Positions 1 through 25,600 of a stretch of DNA of 64,000 nt are shown here, piece after piece. The position numbers were made by a program, and so were the translations under genes. This DNA is from Piscicola geometra (lineage: Eukaryota; Annelida; Clitellata; Hirudinida; Piscicolidae), in assembly GCA_943735955.1 (NCBI GenBank), contig OX030959.1, positions 4,603,741 through 4,667,740 of the forward strand, in the 5' to 3' direction. The notes beneath the pieces were generated by a model that was given only the letters and a program-made list of their open reading frames with translations, was not told where the DNA came from and did not search any database. Within the stretch, counting starts at the first letter, position 1. Every line of letters begins with the position of its first letter.

Positions 1-12041
<12,041 letters not shown>

Positions 12042-12974
12042 GATTTTCAAGTATTTGGCTCTACACTTGAGTATTTATTGGTACAATTAGTGCATGGGCA
12101 CACGTACGCCATGCAATCCCAATTCACATGGAATTTGCGTATCCTCTGAGCAAATACTGAGTATTTATTTGCTATAACCTTCGGGACTTTACCTATAAAT
12201 TGGCACCGCATTAGCACGCTCCCACACACACAAATATATACCCATATAAACACACATATGTATACCCATATACACACACAAACACACATATATACCCACC
12301 ATGACATCCGTTTGCAAGCGTATAAGCCTTACGACGCGAGGTTTGCGTGGATAGACAGGGCTTCAAATGACCGATAATCACACTGGGAGAAGATCTAGTC
12401 TTCCGTGACAGGAGAGCCCTTCAATTGGAAGCGCATCAAAAGAAGATTTTACCCAAAACGACTTTCTTTGTCTCAAAATGCCATCTGAAGTGGCGGTGAG
12501 TAGAGGCGTTTGCATGACTCGTGCTTAGTGCTGTCTGTCGTGTTTGTCACTCAGTGATCTGATGCTCAACGCTGCAAGGATCTTTTCTGAAAAGTGAAAT
12601 CGATTAAAGACAGCGGTATTTGCAGGCAATAAAGGCCTGGGAGAACTGCAGGCAAAGTGCTGAGCAAACAATTCCTTATCGATGTGCTAGTTTGTCTCGT
12701 GGTCTTCAGCTTGCACTTCTTGCAATAGCATTTCTGAACATTCAGTGTTTTGCAGTGAGGCATCATTTGCACGCACCACGGCAAGTGAGTTTTAGTTACG
12801 GATTTTAAAATGGTTTCCTTATCAAAGATCATTTAGATTCGTTTCAGCTTCTGAACAACAGTTGCCAACACCACAACGCACCTTTCGATAATTGTCCTTT
12901 GATCCATCACACATCCCCAAACTCCACAGTCCCAACTGCTGTTTCATTTACCAGCCAACAACAGCACACTCTGC

Positions 12975-13230
12975 AACACTCCACACAACTACACACACCA
13001 TTCCACACACCACTTCACACCAACAACCACCACTCCACACATACCACACACACCTCCACACACACACCACACAAACCACACACACCACACACATACACCA
13101 ACACACACCACACACACCACACATACACCAACACACACCACTCCATACACACCAACACACACCACACACACCTCCACACACACTCCACACATACCAAACA
13201 CACACCAACACACACCAATCCACACACAGG
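12975..13230. repeat. (ACACACCA)n-type microsatellite
   Basis: Interrupted CACACCA/CACACAC tandem tract; long open frames across it in several phases are repeat artefacts. Confidence 0.9.
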
Positions 13231-13374
13231 TGTACATTCGAGCGCAGTCCAAGCCTCCTTGCACCTGAGTTTCTCTCGCATCTCCTGTTACTTTTGTCTT
13301 GTATGCCAATGCTTCCGCCTGCTTCTTTATGCTCTTGCAATACTTTCCTTTGTTGTCTGCTTGTGCATTTGTTT

Positions 13375-13555
13375 GTGTGTCTTTGTGCTTGCGTTTGTTT
13401 GTGTGTGTGTGTGCGTGTGTGTGTGCTTGTGTGTGTGTGTGTGTGCGTGTGTGTGTGCGTGTGTGTGCTTGTGTGTGTGTGTGCTTGTGTGTGTGTGTGT
13501 GCTTGTGTGTGTGAATGCGTTTTTATGTGTGTGCGTGTGTGTGTGCGTGTTTGTC
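13375..13555. repeat. (GT)n-type microsatellite
   Basis: GT dinucleotide repeat with regular GC and TT interruptions (GTGCGTGTG, GCTTGTGTG). Confidence 0.95.
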
Positions 13556-13992
13556 TTCGTATAGAGGGAAGCCTCATTGGCGGTAGTGCAATCAAAGACC
13601 GATTCATTTAATTGATCCAAGAAAACGTAGCAAAGCAATCGATGAAGTGTCGTGAGATGAAGGTGCAGAGGAAGACTCTGAATGTATCAAAGCTCCATTA
13701 TAAATCATAATTGGTTCTGTAATTAGTCTGATCATTGGGGGTATAATTGGTGTTGTAATTAGTGTGATCATTGGTGGGATACTTGGTGTTGTAATTGGTG
13801 GCATTAACGCTAATTGTCCTTTATTTTCTCATAATCTTTTATTCTTTCAGATTTATTTTCTTGAATTAATTGCAAACAGCTCTTGAGATAAGTGAATGTT
13901 TCGCTTCGGTCGCTAGGTGGCTCAGAATTGAAAAGACGATCTAAATGTATTGGTGAGTCATAGATCTGATGAGCATGAAGACTACAATAGCC

Positions 13993-14248
13993 GGTTGTAG
14001 GTTAACTGCACACTGCACACATCGCGCTGCATATGTTAAATGAAAATTTTCTTTTGCACATTTCTTCTTTTTTACAGAAAAAACGTTAATTTAGGGTTAA
14101 GGTTAGGGTTAGGATAAGGGTTAGGGTTAGAGTTTTGGTTAGGGTTAATGTTTTCAGATAAATCGCATTTTAAGAAGAAGTGTGCAAAAACAAATGTGCA
14201 ATTAACACATGCAGCGCGCTTTCTTTTGTGTGCAGTTAACCTACAACC
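13993..14248. mobile_element. Foldback/MITE-like element, copy 1, with TTAGGG loop
   Basis: Begins GGTTGTAGGTTAACTGCAC and ends with the inverted copy (GTGCAGTTAACCTACAACC). The arms also share an inverted TTTTGCACA...AAATG region, and the centre (about 14090-14150) is a degenerate TTAGGG array. Both ends are flanked by ACAATAGCC, suggesting a 9-bp target duplication. No coding capacity, so it would be non-autonomous. Confidence 0.7.
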
Positions 14249-14258
14249 ACAATAGCCA

Positions 14259-14489
14259 GGTTATAGGTGAACTGCACACAAAAAAAGCACAGTGCATGTG
14301 TTAAATGCACATTTGATTTTGCACATTTCTTCTTGAAATGCGATTTTTCTGAAATCCCTAACCCTAATCCTAGCCCTAACCTTAATCCTAAATTAACGTT
14401 TTTTCTGTAAAAAAGAAGAAATGTGCAAAATCAAATGTGCATTTAACACATGCACTGTGCTTTCTTTTGTGTGCAGTTAACCTACAACC
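14259..14489. mobile_element. Foldback/MITE-like element, copy 2, with CCCTAA loop
   Basis: Second copy directly adjoining the first, separated by ACAATAGCC. The terminal arms (GGTTATAGGTGAACTGCAC and its inverse) match copy 1, and the central telomere-like array is in the opposite orientation (CCCTAACCCTAATCC at about 14357-14390). The right end is followed by CAATAGCC. Confidence 0.7.
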
Positions 14490-15384
14490 CAATAGCCATT
14501 AACAGAGACAATCAATGGTTGGGTGGCTTGAGAGTTTGAAAATAGAAATGACACAATTTTACCTGATGAAATAGCAAAGCAAGCTCAGACGTAGAATCAT
14601 AACTTGAATGATGATGATGAGTAATGATGATGATGATGATGAGTAATGATGATATGAAATATTACGCAACTAAAAAATCACTAGAAATAGTGCCTTTCAA
14701 ATGGAACAGAGGCAGTTAGTATGAGGAAGCAATGTTGAGCAGCAGTGACGAAATGGTTCAGAGACTCTTTTCAAATGACTAATTTTGAATTTTAAATAAT
14801 TTAAAACCGGATGAGAATTAGAAAATATCTGCACATGACATGTTCTTACAATCAAGAAACTCCCCAATCAACCACCAACCCGCGTAAATTTCACCCTGAT
14901 AAATATCACAACAATGTAAATTCACTGAGACCTGCTGAGAATATTAGCTAAGGGGCTCATCACTGTTAATATTCCAGACGAAAGTCTTAGGAGGCGAAAC
15001 TTTTAAACACCTCAAAAGGGCAAGTTTCAAGTCTAAAGCCGTGTGTGAAGAGGGAGTCAGTAATCAGACACACATTTCTGCGCTCTGTCACACCGTCCTC
15101 ACCTGGGCATAGTGTACATTCGGATCTGAAACAAATTGAAGGTCATTTTAGATTGACGTGCTTTACGGTACTTTTGTAACACAACGCAGTAACCTGTGGC
15201 GTTAAAAATAGTTGTTACTCAAACCCTCGGTAAGAAAGCTGGGTAAAACCTTCTTAGTCTATTCAGTAGCTGTGCTCGCCAGCCCTGGATTTCGATGACT
15301 AAGCATGCCATTGGTTTACATCTTAAAATAGTATTTTGTTTCTCTTGCATTAATTTCAATGAAATACAATACAATGAAAAATAC

Positions 15385-16363
15385 TAAAGCTGTGCTTTAA
15401 TCTACGTTAACTATCGATAAACGCGTTAATCAATTAACGATGTTAAAATTTTTAACGCCGTTAAATATGTTAACGCATTTAATAAAAATTAACGCCATTG
15501 AAAAGTTTAATGCATTTAGACTTATCCAAATTGAACTGTTTTTTGCGGTTTTGGTTACATTGTCAGCAAGACTACTAACGAATGGAAAAAGTTGAATTTC
15601 ATGAAAAAACTTCTCATTTCTTGAATATTTGCAACAAAATTTCTAGGGGGTGAAATTTCTTGAAATAGTAAATGTGCGCTTCAGAAGATGATCCAGCCTA
15701 TCTCATTCGTTTCACACATAACATTTCTTCCAAATAGGAGCAGAGACTATCAAGATTTGACATCATTTAAAATGTAAAAAGTTTTCAACAAATAAAAGAG
15801 TTAAAAAAACTATATGAAGAAAAAAACTTTAAAAAACTATACAGCCTTCACCAAACAAAAGACCCCAAACATATGTAACTTGAGATTCTGAAGATGAAGA
15901 TACCTCAATGATTACTAAGTCAATCATTCAACGTTATAGAAAAGAATCTGAAGTAGGCTTTGAGAGTTGTTCTCTTGTTTGGTGGCAACAACACGAAGGG
16001 GCATATCCGGCTCTTGCGAAACTGGCAAAAAAGTACTTGTCATCTCCTGCAATTACAGTTCCATGTGAACGTCTATTCAGCTTGTAGGATCCAACTAATG
16101 CTGAAAAACTTGTTTGCTTGAGTAACTAGCTCAAAATGGATGTGTGAAAATTGAATTTTCTATCATTTATGGATTCTTTTTTTCTTTAAAATGTGAATTA
16201 CTTTATAAAAAAATACTGATAAAATTTTTAATAAATATTTAAGAAAAAAATTTAAATACTTTTTTATACTAAAAACATTGCGTTAAAATACGATTAATGC
16301 ACGAATAAAATGTTTAATCGAACGATTAATGGCTATTAGAATTTTTAATCGTGGAACAGCTTT
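15385..16363 (+). mobile_element. Degenerate hAT-family DNA transposon
   Basis: A 979-bp element flanked by identical 8-bp duplications AAAAATAC (15377-15384 and 16364-16371), the size typical of hAT elements. The termini are short inverted repeats (TAAAGCTGT at left, ACAGCTTT at right), with subterminal TTAAC/TTAATCG motifs repeated near both ends. It retains only the 3' end of the transposase, so it is an internally deleted, dead copy. Confidence 0.8.
15980..16150 (+). pseudogene. hAT transposase C-terminal dimerisation domain remnant
   Basis: The plus strand encodes W-W-Q-Q-H-E-G-A-Y-P-A-L-A-K-L-A-K-K-Y-L, then S-S-P-A-I-T-V-P-C-E-R-L-F-S, the hallmark of the hAT C-terminal dimerisation (hATC) region. 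A stop follows at once (TAG at about 16086), and after it the frame resumes with T-N-A-E-K-L-V-C-L-S-N, also typical of the family. The rest of the transposase is absent, so this is a fragment. Confidence 0.8.
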
Positions 16364-16623
16364 AAAAATACATTTCGATAAATTAAAGAAAGTGCATAGC
16401 TTTCAGATTCAGACATAATGAGCGGCCTTCAAAACATCTCGAGACTCCAATAATTGCTCTTAGCGCCTTTGGTGACAATAAAGTATGCCATAAAATGTTT
16501 AGCGTGTTATTGGATTTGAAGGGGCGAACGGGTGCCGATTGGTTTACTCTGTTTAATACAGATCTGCAAACCTGGTCCACTTGTTTGGATCAATGCTCGC
16601 TCAAAATATTTCAAACTGTTTAC

Positions 16624-17386
16624 TCATTCTTGCCTTTCGCATTCATTCTTTTTGAACAAACCTTGAATGCGGCACTGGAGGCACGGGAAGGTGCTGACGA
16701 TAAACTCTTTCACTTTTTCCATCGAAGGCGCGTACTTGATGAAGATGTAGAGGAGGGCCAGGAGGGAGAAGAGGCAGAGGAGGATGCTCAGGAGGCACAA
16801 CACCATCACCTCTTGCGAACGAAACATCGGAGGAGCTGGGTGTTTAAAGTGGAGAATGAGTGAGCACCCAAGTGCTGAACTGTCAATGAATACCTCGGGA
16901 TTTCGTCATTCCACTCTTCGTGGGTGGTGCAGTCGACTGGGGCTTCAAGGAATCGCCTGACGAACCCGATGCTTGCTTAGCTGGATGAAGGGTGTCAATT
17001 AAAGTGTTTAAAGAGCATGCTTCAGCCATCTTTTCAGCCAGCACGTTAAAGTCTGGAGAGTGAAACTATTTTCTTTTCTGAATAACAAATTCATTCGAAT
17101 AACAGTGATGCTTTTGAACGATAATTAGAAACGTCAATATTCTTAACTTTTACATTAAATATTTGAGTTCAATAAATATCATGCTTGATTGAAAGTTAAC
17201 AGAAGCTAATAAAAGTTGAAAACCTGTAAGGGAATCCGTTTCGTTCTTGTTCAACTTTTCACCTTTCTGGAAGATGTGGTGAGGTTGGTGGCTGTTTGAA
17301 AACGATGATCTGATGATGATGTGGGATGATGTAAGGACTGAAACAAGGACCAGGAACACAGTTATAAACTTTGTTAACAGTTGCAT
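16624..17386 (-). CDS. Small hypothetical single-pass membrane protein
   Basis: Three exons, 17386-17224, 17052-16894 and 16835-16624, both introns in phase 1, giving about 177 residues. The N-terminus is a hydrophobic signal-peptide-like segment (MQLLTKFITVFLVLVSVLTS). A polar middle follows, including one N-glycosylation sequon (NET) and a Ser/Pro/Lys-rich stretch. Near the C-terminus is a strong transmembrane helix (VMVLCLLSILLCLFSLLALL) and a short tail containing C-L-Q-C. The layout suggests a type I membrane protein of about 80 extracellular residues. I recognise no family. It is divergently arranged with RACK1, 541 bp away. The exon 1 donor (G|GTTTTC) is weak, but phase agreement across three exons supports the model. 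Confidence 0.55.
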
Positions 17387-17927
17387 TTTTTGAAAACTAT
17401 TAAAAAAAATGGTTAAAAATGATTTTTAAAATAGTTTAAATAGAGAATAGTTTGGTAAAAAACTAGGAAGTATGACCAAAAAATATAATGAACACAAAGC
17501 AGCAGTACTCTTTATATAGCCTTCTAAATTAATGCTTGAGTAAGGACATTTTATTGATGAATAGGTGAGATTATATGAGTTCATTAATAAATAGTACTTT
17601 CTATTAGCTTTATCAGGTTTGCATACGACCTATTTTTGCTAGTTCAATTTAGAAATATTAATGTCCTATTGATTGAGAAATCGAAGTTACTTTAAAACTA
17701 TATTTTTTTTCAAAAAGTAGAAAAATCAAAATATTTGTTAAAAATAATATATATATATATTCATAAATTTGGTATCAAATGTTTCAAGACATTTTATTTA
17801 TTAGTTTCGCGCTTTTAATGTAAATATCGCTCAACATAGAATCTTCCTTTTCCGAATATTGTTGACACCGGGTGATTCTTTTCAGGATTAAATCTGGACG
17901 AATCCAAGTAATAGAAACAAAAGCATC
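17387..17927. promoter_or_regulatory. Shared 5' region between membrane-protein gene and RACK1
   Basis: 541 bp between two divergent start codons. A pyrimidine tract CTTCCTTTTCC at 17843-17853 resembles the terminal oligopyrimidine start of ribosomal-protein-type mRNAs, a class that includes vertebrate RACK1. TTCTTTTCAG at 17876-17885 could be the acceptor of a 5'UTR intron. An AT-repeat lies near 17747-17760. All of this is inference. Confidence 0.4.
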
Positions 17928-20101
<2,174 letters not shown>

Positions 20102-20174
20102 TTCAGCTTTCATATGCAGTGCTGCTGTTGGTACATTTTCACTGATGCTGGCAGAGAATTGTCGAAAACGTTTC

Positions 20175-20180
20175 AATAAA
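20175..20180 (+). terminator. AATAAA polyadenylation signal of RACK1
   Basis: AATAAA 74 bases after the RACK1 stop codon, the only canonical signal close to the 3' end on this strand. Confidence 0.75.
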
Positions 20181-20207
20181 AAATTAAAATGAAAAAGCTT
20201 CAAATTT

Positions 20208-20213
20208 TTTATT
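20208..20213 (-). terminator. AATAAA polyadenylation signal of AARSD1
   Basis: TTTATT on the plus strand, i.e. AATAAA on the minus strand, 56 bases after the AARSD1 stop. Cleavage 10-30 bases beyond would make the two convergent 3'UTRs overlap. Confidence 0.7.
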
Positions 20214-20268
20214 ATAGAAGAAAAGTATTTAAAATGCGAAGTGAGCTTAATAGAAAGTTGTTAGCCAT

Positions 20269-21919
20269 CTACGCTTCCAAAAGCTTTTTAATGGTTTCTT
20301 CAACTTGGCTTCTTGCAGCCATCTTGTTCACCCTTCCCTGATACCTGCCCCCAGTGAAGGCACCCTTGCCCTCCATCAGCTCGACCACAGTGTCTCCTAC
20401 CGCCTTGACCACCTTCTCTGGACCACTCAGGCAGAACAGACCCACCCCTTTCTCATCACCAGTCGTCACAAAAAGAAGCGTCTCCTTGGGCGCGTTGGAG
20501 ATGAGGACGTTGATGAAGTCCTGGTCGCCCTCCTTCTTGTGCAGCGAGGAGTATCTGGGGAGGGGGGGGGGGGGGTTCTCAGTCGTCAAGCCACCCCACG
20601 TGAATGTACAAGTAAGTTCCAATAATTAAAGTCTAATGTGTATGATACACCACACCATCACTCCTATTATATTAACTGGCTTAGACTGAACTCTCCTAAA
20701 TGTCTCACCTGGGTTTTTCCGCCAGCAGACGTGTAGCCTCATGCATGGCGATCTCCCTGAGAATAGTGACATTGTTCTTCTGTTGCACCTTTAACGACAT
20801 CTGCAGCTTCTTCAACAGTTCCAGATGCTCATCTGGGTGCCCCTTCAGCAGGGCGGTCAAAGCTCTGTCCCTCTGGAAGCCCTCCCCAGCAACCCTCAAC
20901 ACCCGGTTCCCCACCACGAACGTCAGGTTCGTCTTGTTCTTCTTGCCTTTCTCCACGCCTAGCAATTTAATCGCCTGTTCAGTTTTCATATGCTGATTAC
21001 ATTTGATTTATTCTGATTACATTCGATTTATTGGGAGAATAACAAAGTTGTCAATGATTGAGACAATGTATCTGTTTATTCCATCAAACAACCCCATTCC
21101 CTATTCAACTTTCTCCCCCATAGCAACCTGCAGATGGGCCAGGTTGCAGACGTGGGTGCCACAGCAGGGATTCTCGTCCACCCCCTCGATGCACACCACC
21201 CTCACCTCGCTCAAACCCATGTCCTCTGGAAAGCCCCTGCTCTGCAACTGTGAGGGCAGGTGGCTTCAGTTGGGTGGATGGAGAAGGATGCATGTGTTCA
21301 TTTTGTATTTTTATTGTTATTTGTATTGTTCTTGAAAATGTGATGCTGTGGTCGAACCTCTTTGACTTTGGGGTGGTGCTGGTCAGGGTAGACTTGAACG
21401 GAAACAGGTGTGGAGGCTTGGATGAGTTGGTTGCACTTTTCTTCCAGCTCATCCACCTGCACTTGCTCCATCACTGTGGGTGGCAGACGATGATTATGGC
21501 TTGCAAAGTTGAGAAACTTATGTTTTAGTTTGATCACTTGTAAGTCTACTGCACCTTTGGTGTCTAATTCAATGAAGGAGGTCTTCTCGCCAAGGTTCCA
21601 AGCAGTGGTGTTGAAGTTGAAGAGGGAGGTGGCCAAGGCTGAGATCAGATGCTGTCCTGTGGTTCAGTGCAGATGATAGATGAACTGTTTGTACAGAATG
21701 TGAGCATCTTTTGAGACTACCTGAGTGCTGCTGCATGTGGTCCCACCTCCGTTTCCAGTCCACCTCAAGCACCACCTCCTCGCCCACTGCCACCTCTTCC
21801 ATCACAAAGTGCACTGCTTCACTGCCTCTTCTGCTCACCCTCAACACTTCCTTGTCATTTATCTAGATGCAGATTCAGCAAATATTTATACAATGATAGT
21901 TTCTTATTTTTTTAGATTT

Positions 21920-21995
<76 letters not shown>

Positions 21996-22451
21996 TATAT
22001 ATATATATAATATTTTATTATGAAAATATTACCTTCCCTCTGTCATCTGGCTGCAAATAATTGAAAGATTGTAATCTTTATTATTAAGCTATGATATTTA
22101 AAATAATATTATCCTAAAAAACTAACTTGGCCTCCTCCCTCAGGGAACAAAATGGTGTCTTCCAAAATAACTTCAAACCCTTTTACTTCAACATTTTTGC
22201 CTTTAACCAACTGATTCAGAACTGCAGGCTCACATGATTTCACTTTGGTCTTAAACTGTGATAAATAAAAATGATAAATAAAAATAAATTAAATGGCTTT
22301 AGACTACAACTTTTACTAAAAGTCTTTTAGTGATACAATTTATCTTCCTATTTAACTTACAATCCTTTATTTGTAATATATTTAAAATTTATTAATTAAA
22401 AAGACTCATAACTGATTTAATATAGCTCTCTTTTTGGCATGCAAAACCCAT
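20269..22451 (-). CDS. AARSD1: AARSD1, alanyl-tRNA editing protein (AlaX family)
   Basis: Free-standing trans-editing hydrolase that removes mischarged serine (or glycine) from tRNA-Ala in the cytosol; homologous to the AlaRS editing domain. Nine exons: 22451-22413, 22255-22127, 22050-22033, 21862-21721, 21656-21555, 21473-21358, 21247-21128, 20974-20709 and 20554-20269; 1218 nt, 405 residues (human about 412). It starts M-G-F-A-C-Q-K-E-S-Y. Conserved elements: LFPEGGGQPDDRG, the first zinc motif H-S-G-Q-H (HxxxH), the second motif in NPCCGTHV (CxxxH), GKKNKTNL, and a C-terminal GDEKGVGLF. All phases agree. Exon 3 is only 18 nt. The initiator exon was chosen from its fit to the family N-terminus; its donor (GTTATG) is weak. 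Confidence 0.95.
21919..21993. repeat. (TA)n microsatellite
   Basis: About 36 AT dinucleotides in AARSD1 intron 3, extended by imperfect TA sequence to about 22010. Confidence 0.95.
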
Positions 22452-22667
22452 TAAAAGTATTATTCAACTGAAATCTGGCTTTGGTTCAGTCTGCAGACAA
22501 TCTAGCCGATAAATTAGAATGTAAATATTAGATTGTCTTTGTTCAGATAAAAAAATGAATTTAAGTATTAAATTATTTGTTGAAGCCTAAATGTCTTGAA
22601 CTTTGAGACTCAAAAACTTTAAGTTAAAGTAATATAATATAATTATTTATATATAAAAAGATTAAAG
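22452..22667. promoter_or_regulatory. Short shared 5' region of AARSD1 and ENGASE
   Basis: 216 bp of AT-rich sequence between the AARSD1 (-) and ENGASE (+) start codons, so the pair is probably driven from a compact bidirectional promoter. No specific site recognised. Confidence 0.45.
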
Positions 22668-25600
22668 ATGTTGAAATCTAAATCTATAAAAAGTTTGCAA
22701 GAGGTTCTCAATTGGAGTCCTCCCTATTTCTTCAAGCACAACACACTTCCTTTTCAAGTATTTATTATAATAAATGCATAATGCTATATTTTATGTTATA
22801 CTTTGTCTTATATTATATATGGATAATAAGACTATTTCCCACATAATAATTTGTAAAAATATAAAAAACATTGATAATGTCTATAATAATAATAATATAA
22901 ATTTTTAAGTCAAAAAGATGGGGGATCAAAAAAAAAAGCAAGATGTTGGTGTGTCACGACATGAAGGAGGGCTACTTGGAGGCGGAGTGTTCGTTGGAGG
23001 GGTGTGCCAGTGAAAATGAGTACCTCCTTTGGCACTGGTGGCTGGTTGACACTTTTGTCTACTTCAGCCATCATCTTGTCACCATTCCACCTATTCCATG
23101 GATCGAGGCAGCTCACAAGCATGGAGTCAAAGTACTTGGTCAGTGGTTTATTGATGTTTTCACTAGTTTTTAATTGATTTTCAGTTCAAATTGAGTAATT
23201 AAAAGTAAGACAATGCAAACTTCAAGGAACATTCATCACTGAATGGGAAGAGGGCTCAAAAACTTGTTCAGAAATACTGCAATCCGATGAGAGTTTGATG
23301 CAGTTTGCTGACAAGTTGGTGGAGCTTGCATGCTTCTACAACTTCGATGGCTGGCTCCTCAATATCGAAAATGAATTGAAGGCAATTCTTTGTGTCTTCC
23401 ATGTTATCATTTTCATAACTATCGATAAGTTTCAACTTTATTCATAATTTAAAAAGAAAACCAACTTATGCATTAAATACACAGCAAGGTGAGACAGAAG
23501 CCATGGTGAAGTTGGTGCAGTATCTCAAACGCAAGCAACATGAGGCGCTTCCTTTTTCGGAGGTGCTGTGGTACGACAGTGTCACTGTAGAGGGACAGCT
23601 CGTGTGGCAGAACGAACTCAACCAGTTGAACTTGTGAGTCGCGCAAACAGAATAATATCACGAATCGAACACGGCCAAGAATAAGCACTCCACAAAATAA
23701 ATAAAAACATAATCGAATTTTCCGAAATAAAAGCAAACCTCTACCTCGCTCCATCTCACAGACCTTTCTTCACCGCGTGTGACGGCATATTCCTCAACTA
23801 CACGTGGAACGAAGGCAATCTGGACGCCTCCAAGGGGTGCTGCATGCGCCAGAACAGAGACCTGAGTGACGTGTACGTGGGCGTCGACGTGTTTGCCAGG
23901 AACTGCGTTGGTGGCTTCGAGTCTCACAAGGTTGACAGGCATTCTTCAATCATTCAGCCTTTAGTTTCAAATATTGAAGCGTCAGCCTAAATCAATAATT
24001 AAACTAATCAAGCCATTAAATTTGTATTTAACGACCAATTGACGGCCAATTGATGACCAGTAAGCTCATTACTTACCGCGAAGGAAGTCGGTGCATCTGA
24101 CGAGAAGCAAGAACTTCTCCACGGCACTCTTTGCTGCCAGCTGGACGCATGAAAAGTTCTGTGGAGTTGACTTTGAGAGCAACGAAAGAAGGCGAGTGGC
24201 CGATAATAACAAGCATCTACAATCCTTTAATTAATTAAATTTATGAAGCGCGAATTTTCATTGACCAAGGTTGTGGGCTTCATTCAAGCAGTCACCGTGT
24301 CGCAGCTTGCTTACTCTGCCTCTTGTCACGTCTTTCAACGTTGGTCATGGCAGACGATATTCATGCTTGGGAAAGGTGTGTCTAAGTAAATAAAGTGAAA
24401 AAATAATTTAAATTAATTTTATAAACCGTTAAAAATCGATATTTACTTTGAAAAAATCATTGTAGCGACAAAACTTGCAGGTTTTGAAGGAAGGCGCGTG
24501 GTTCAACCTGGCAATGCAGAGTTTGCAGCCCATGTACGCCTGTAGCACTCCAAGAAACGATGGCGTCGTCATGGCTAACAGCGATGATGACGTAACAGTG
24601 TGCAGTGATGATGACGTAACAGTGTGCAGTGATGATGACGTAACAGCGTGCAGTGATGATGACGTAACAGTGTGCAGTGACGACGCTTTCCTGGGTGGCG
24701 CATGTGTCAGAGTGCCCTTGCATGGAGGCCTGCACAAGGAGTGAGTGAGTGTTGCAAGCGGTGGAACAATTAAACATGCTTCGAAATCGCCCTTATACGC
24801 TTTAACACCATTTCAACATTTTATTTAAAAAATTTAATTTTTATATTGAATAATAATGATGAGTTATAAAAATGATATGAACTACGGCACTACAGCCTCT
24901 TCAGCTTGGACATCAGTTTGCAGGCGGGTGAGTGTCTGTACATCTCGTTCGTGTGCAAGAGATGCTTACTTGGGGATGATGCAGTGGTGCAAGCTGCCTT
25001 GGCGGTCACCCTTACAGTGAGGGTTCAGGAAGGAAGAGGTGGGAGAGAAGAGGATGGAGGTGAGAGAGAAGAGGATGGAGGTGGGAGAGAAGAGGATGGA
25101 GGTGGGAGAGAAGAGGATGGAGGTGGGAGAAAAGAGGATGGAGGTGGGAGAAAAGAGGATGGAGGTGGAAAGAAGAGAGAGGAAGGTGGAAAAGAGAGAG
25201 ATGGTGGTGGAAAAGAGATAAATGGTGGAAGAAGGGTTAAGGTGATACCCTTTTGGGATGGATCTTCCATCAAAGAGAATGCCGCAGGCGTCACAAAGAT
25301 GGATGGGGAGGGCAGTGGAAAGGAGGAGGGGGGGTGGTGTAAGAGTAGGTACAGGTATAAAAGCACTGAGTCGGTGAGGCTGGAAGGGGTGGGTGTTTTG
25401 GTGCAAGGCGACTCAAAGGTCTCGGCTTCAAGTGCCACTCTGGGATACTTACAGGTGCTTGTTCGCTTGAATGTTCAACAATTATAATCATAATAATCAG
25501 TCATTAAAGTCATTATGATTTTCAAACCACTTTCAAACTCTCAGATTTCAAAGGAGGACCGCTGTTTGCTGGAGGCCTCTGAAACACACGTGGTGGCTGT

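Larger units (their letters stand above)
12042..16623. other. Intergenic region, repeat- and transposon-rich
   Basis: 4.6 kb between the receptor start and the small membrane-protein gene. It holds ACACACCA repeats (12975-13230), a GT tract (13375-13555), a three-fold ~34-bp repeat containing GTGATCATTGG (about 13705-13805), two foldback elements and one decayed hAT element. I see no convincing gene; short open frames around 12600-12830 have no recognisable product. Confidence 0.6.

Noticed and set aside
14090..14400. TTAGGG/CCCTAA arrays as a chromosome end or interstitial telomere fusion
   Set aside because: Short, degenerate, in both orientations, and framed by inverted repeats and target duplications, so they belong to foldback elements.
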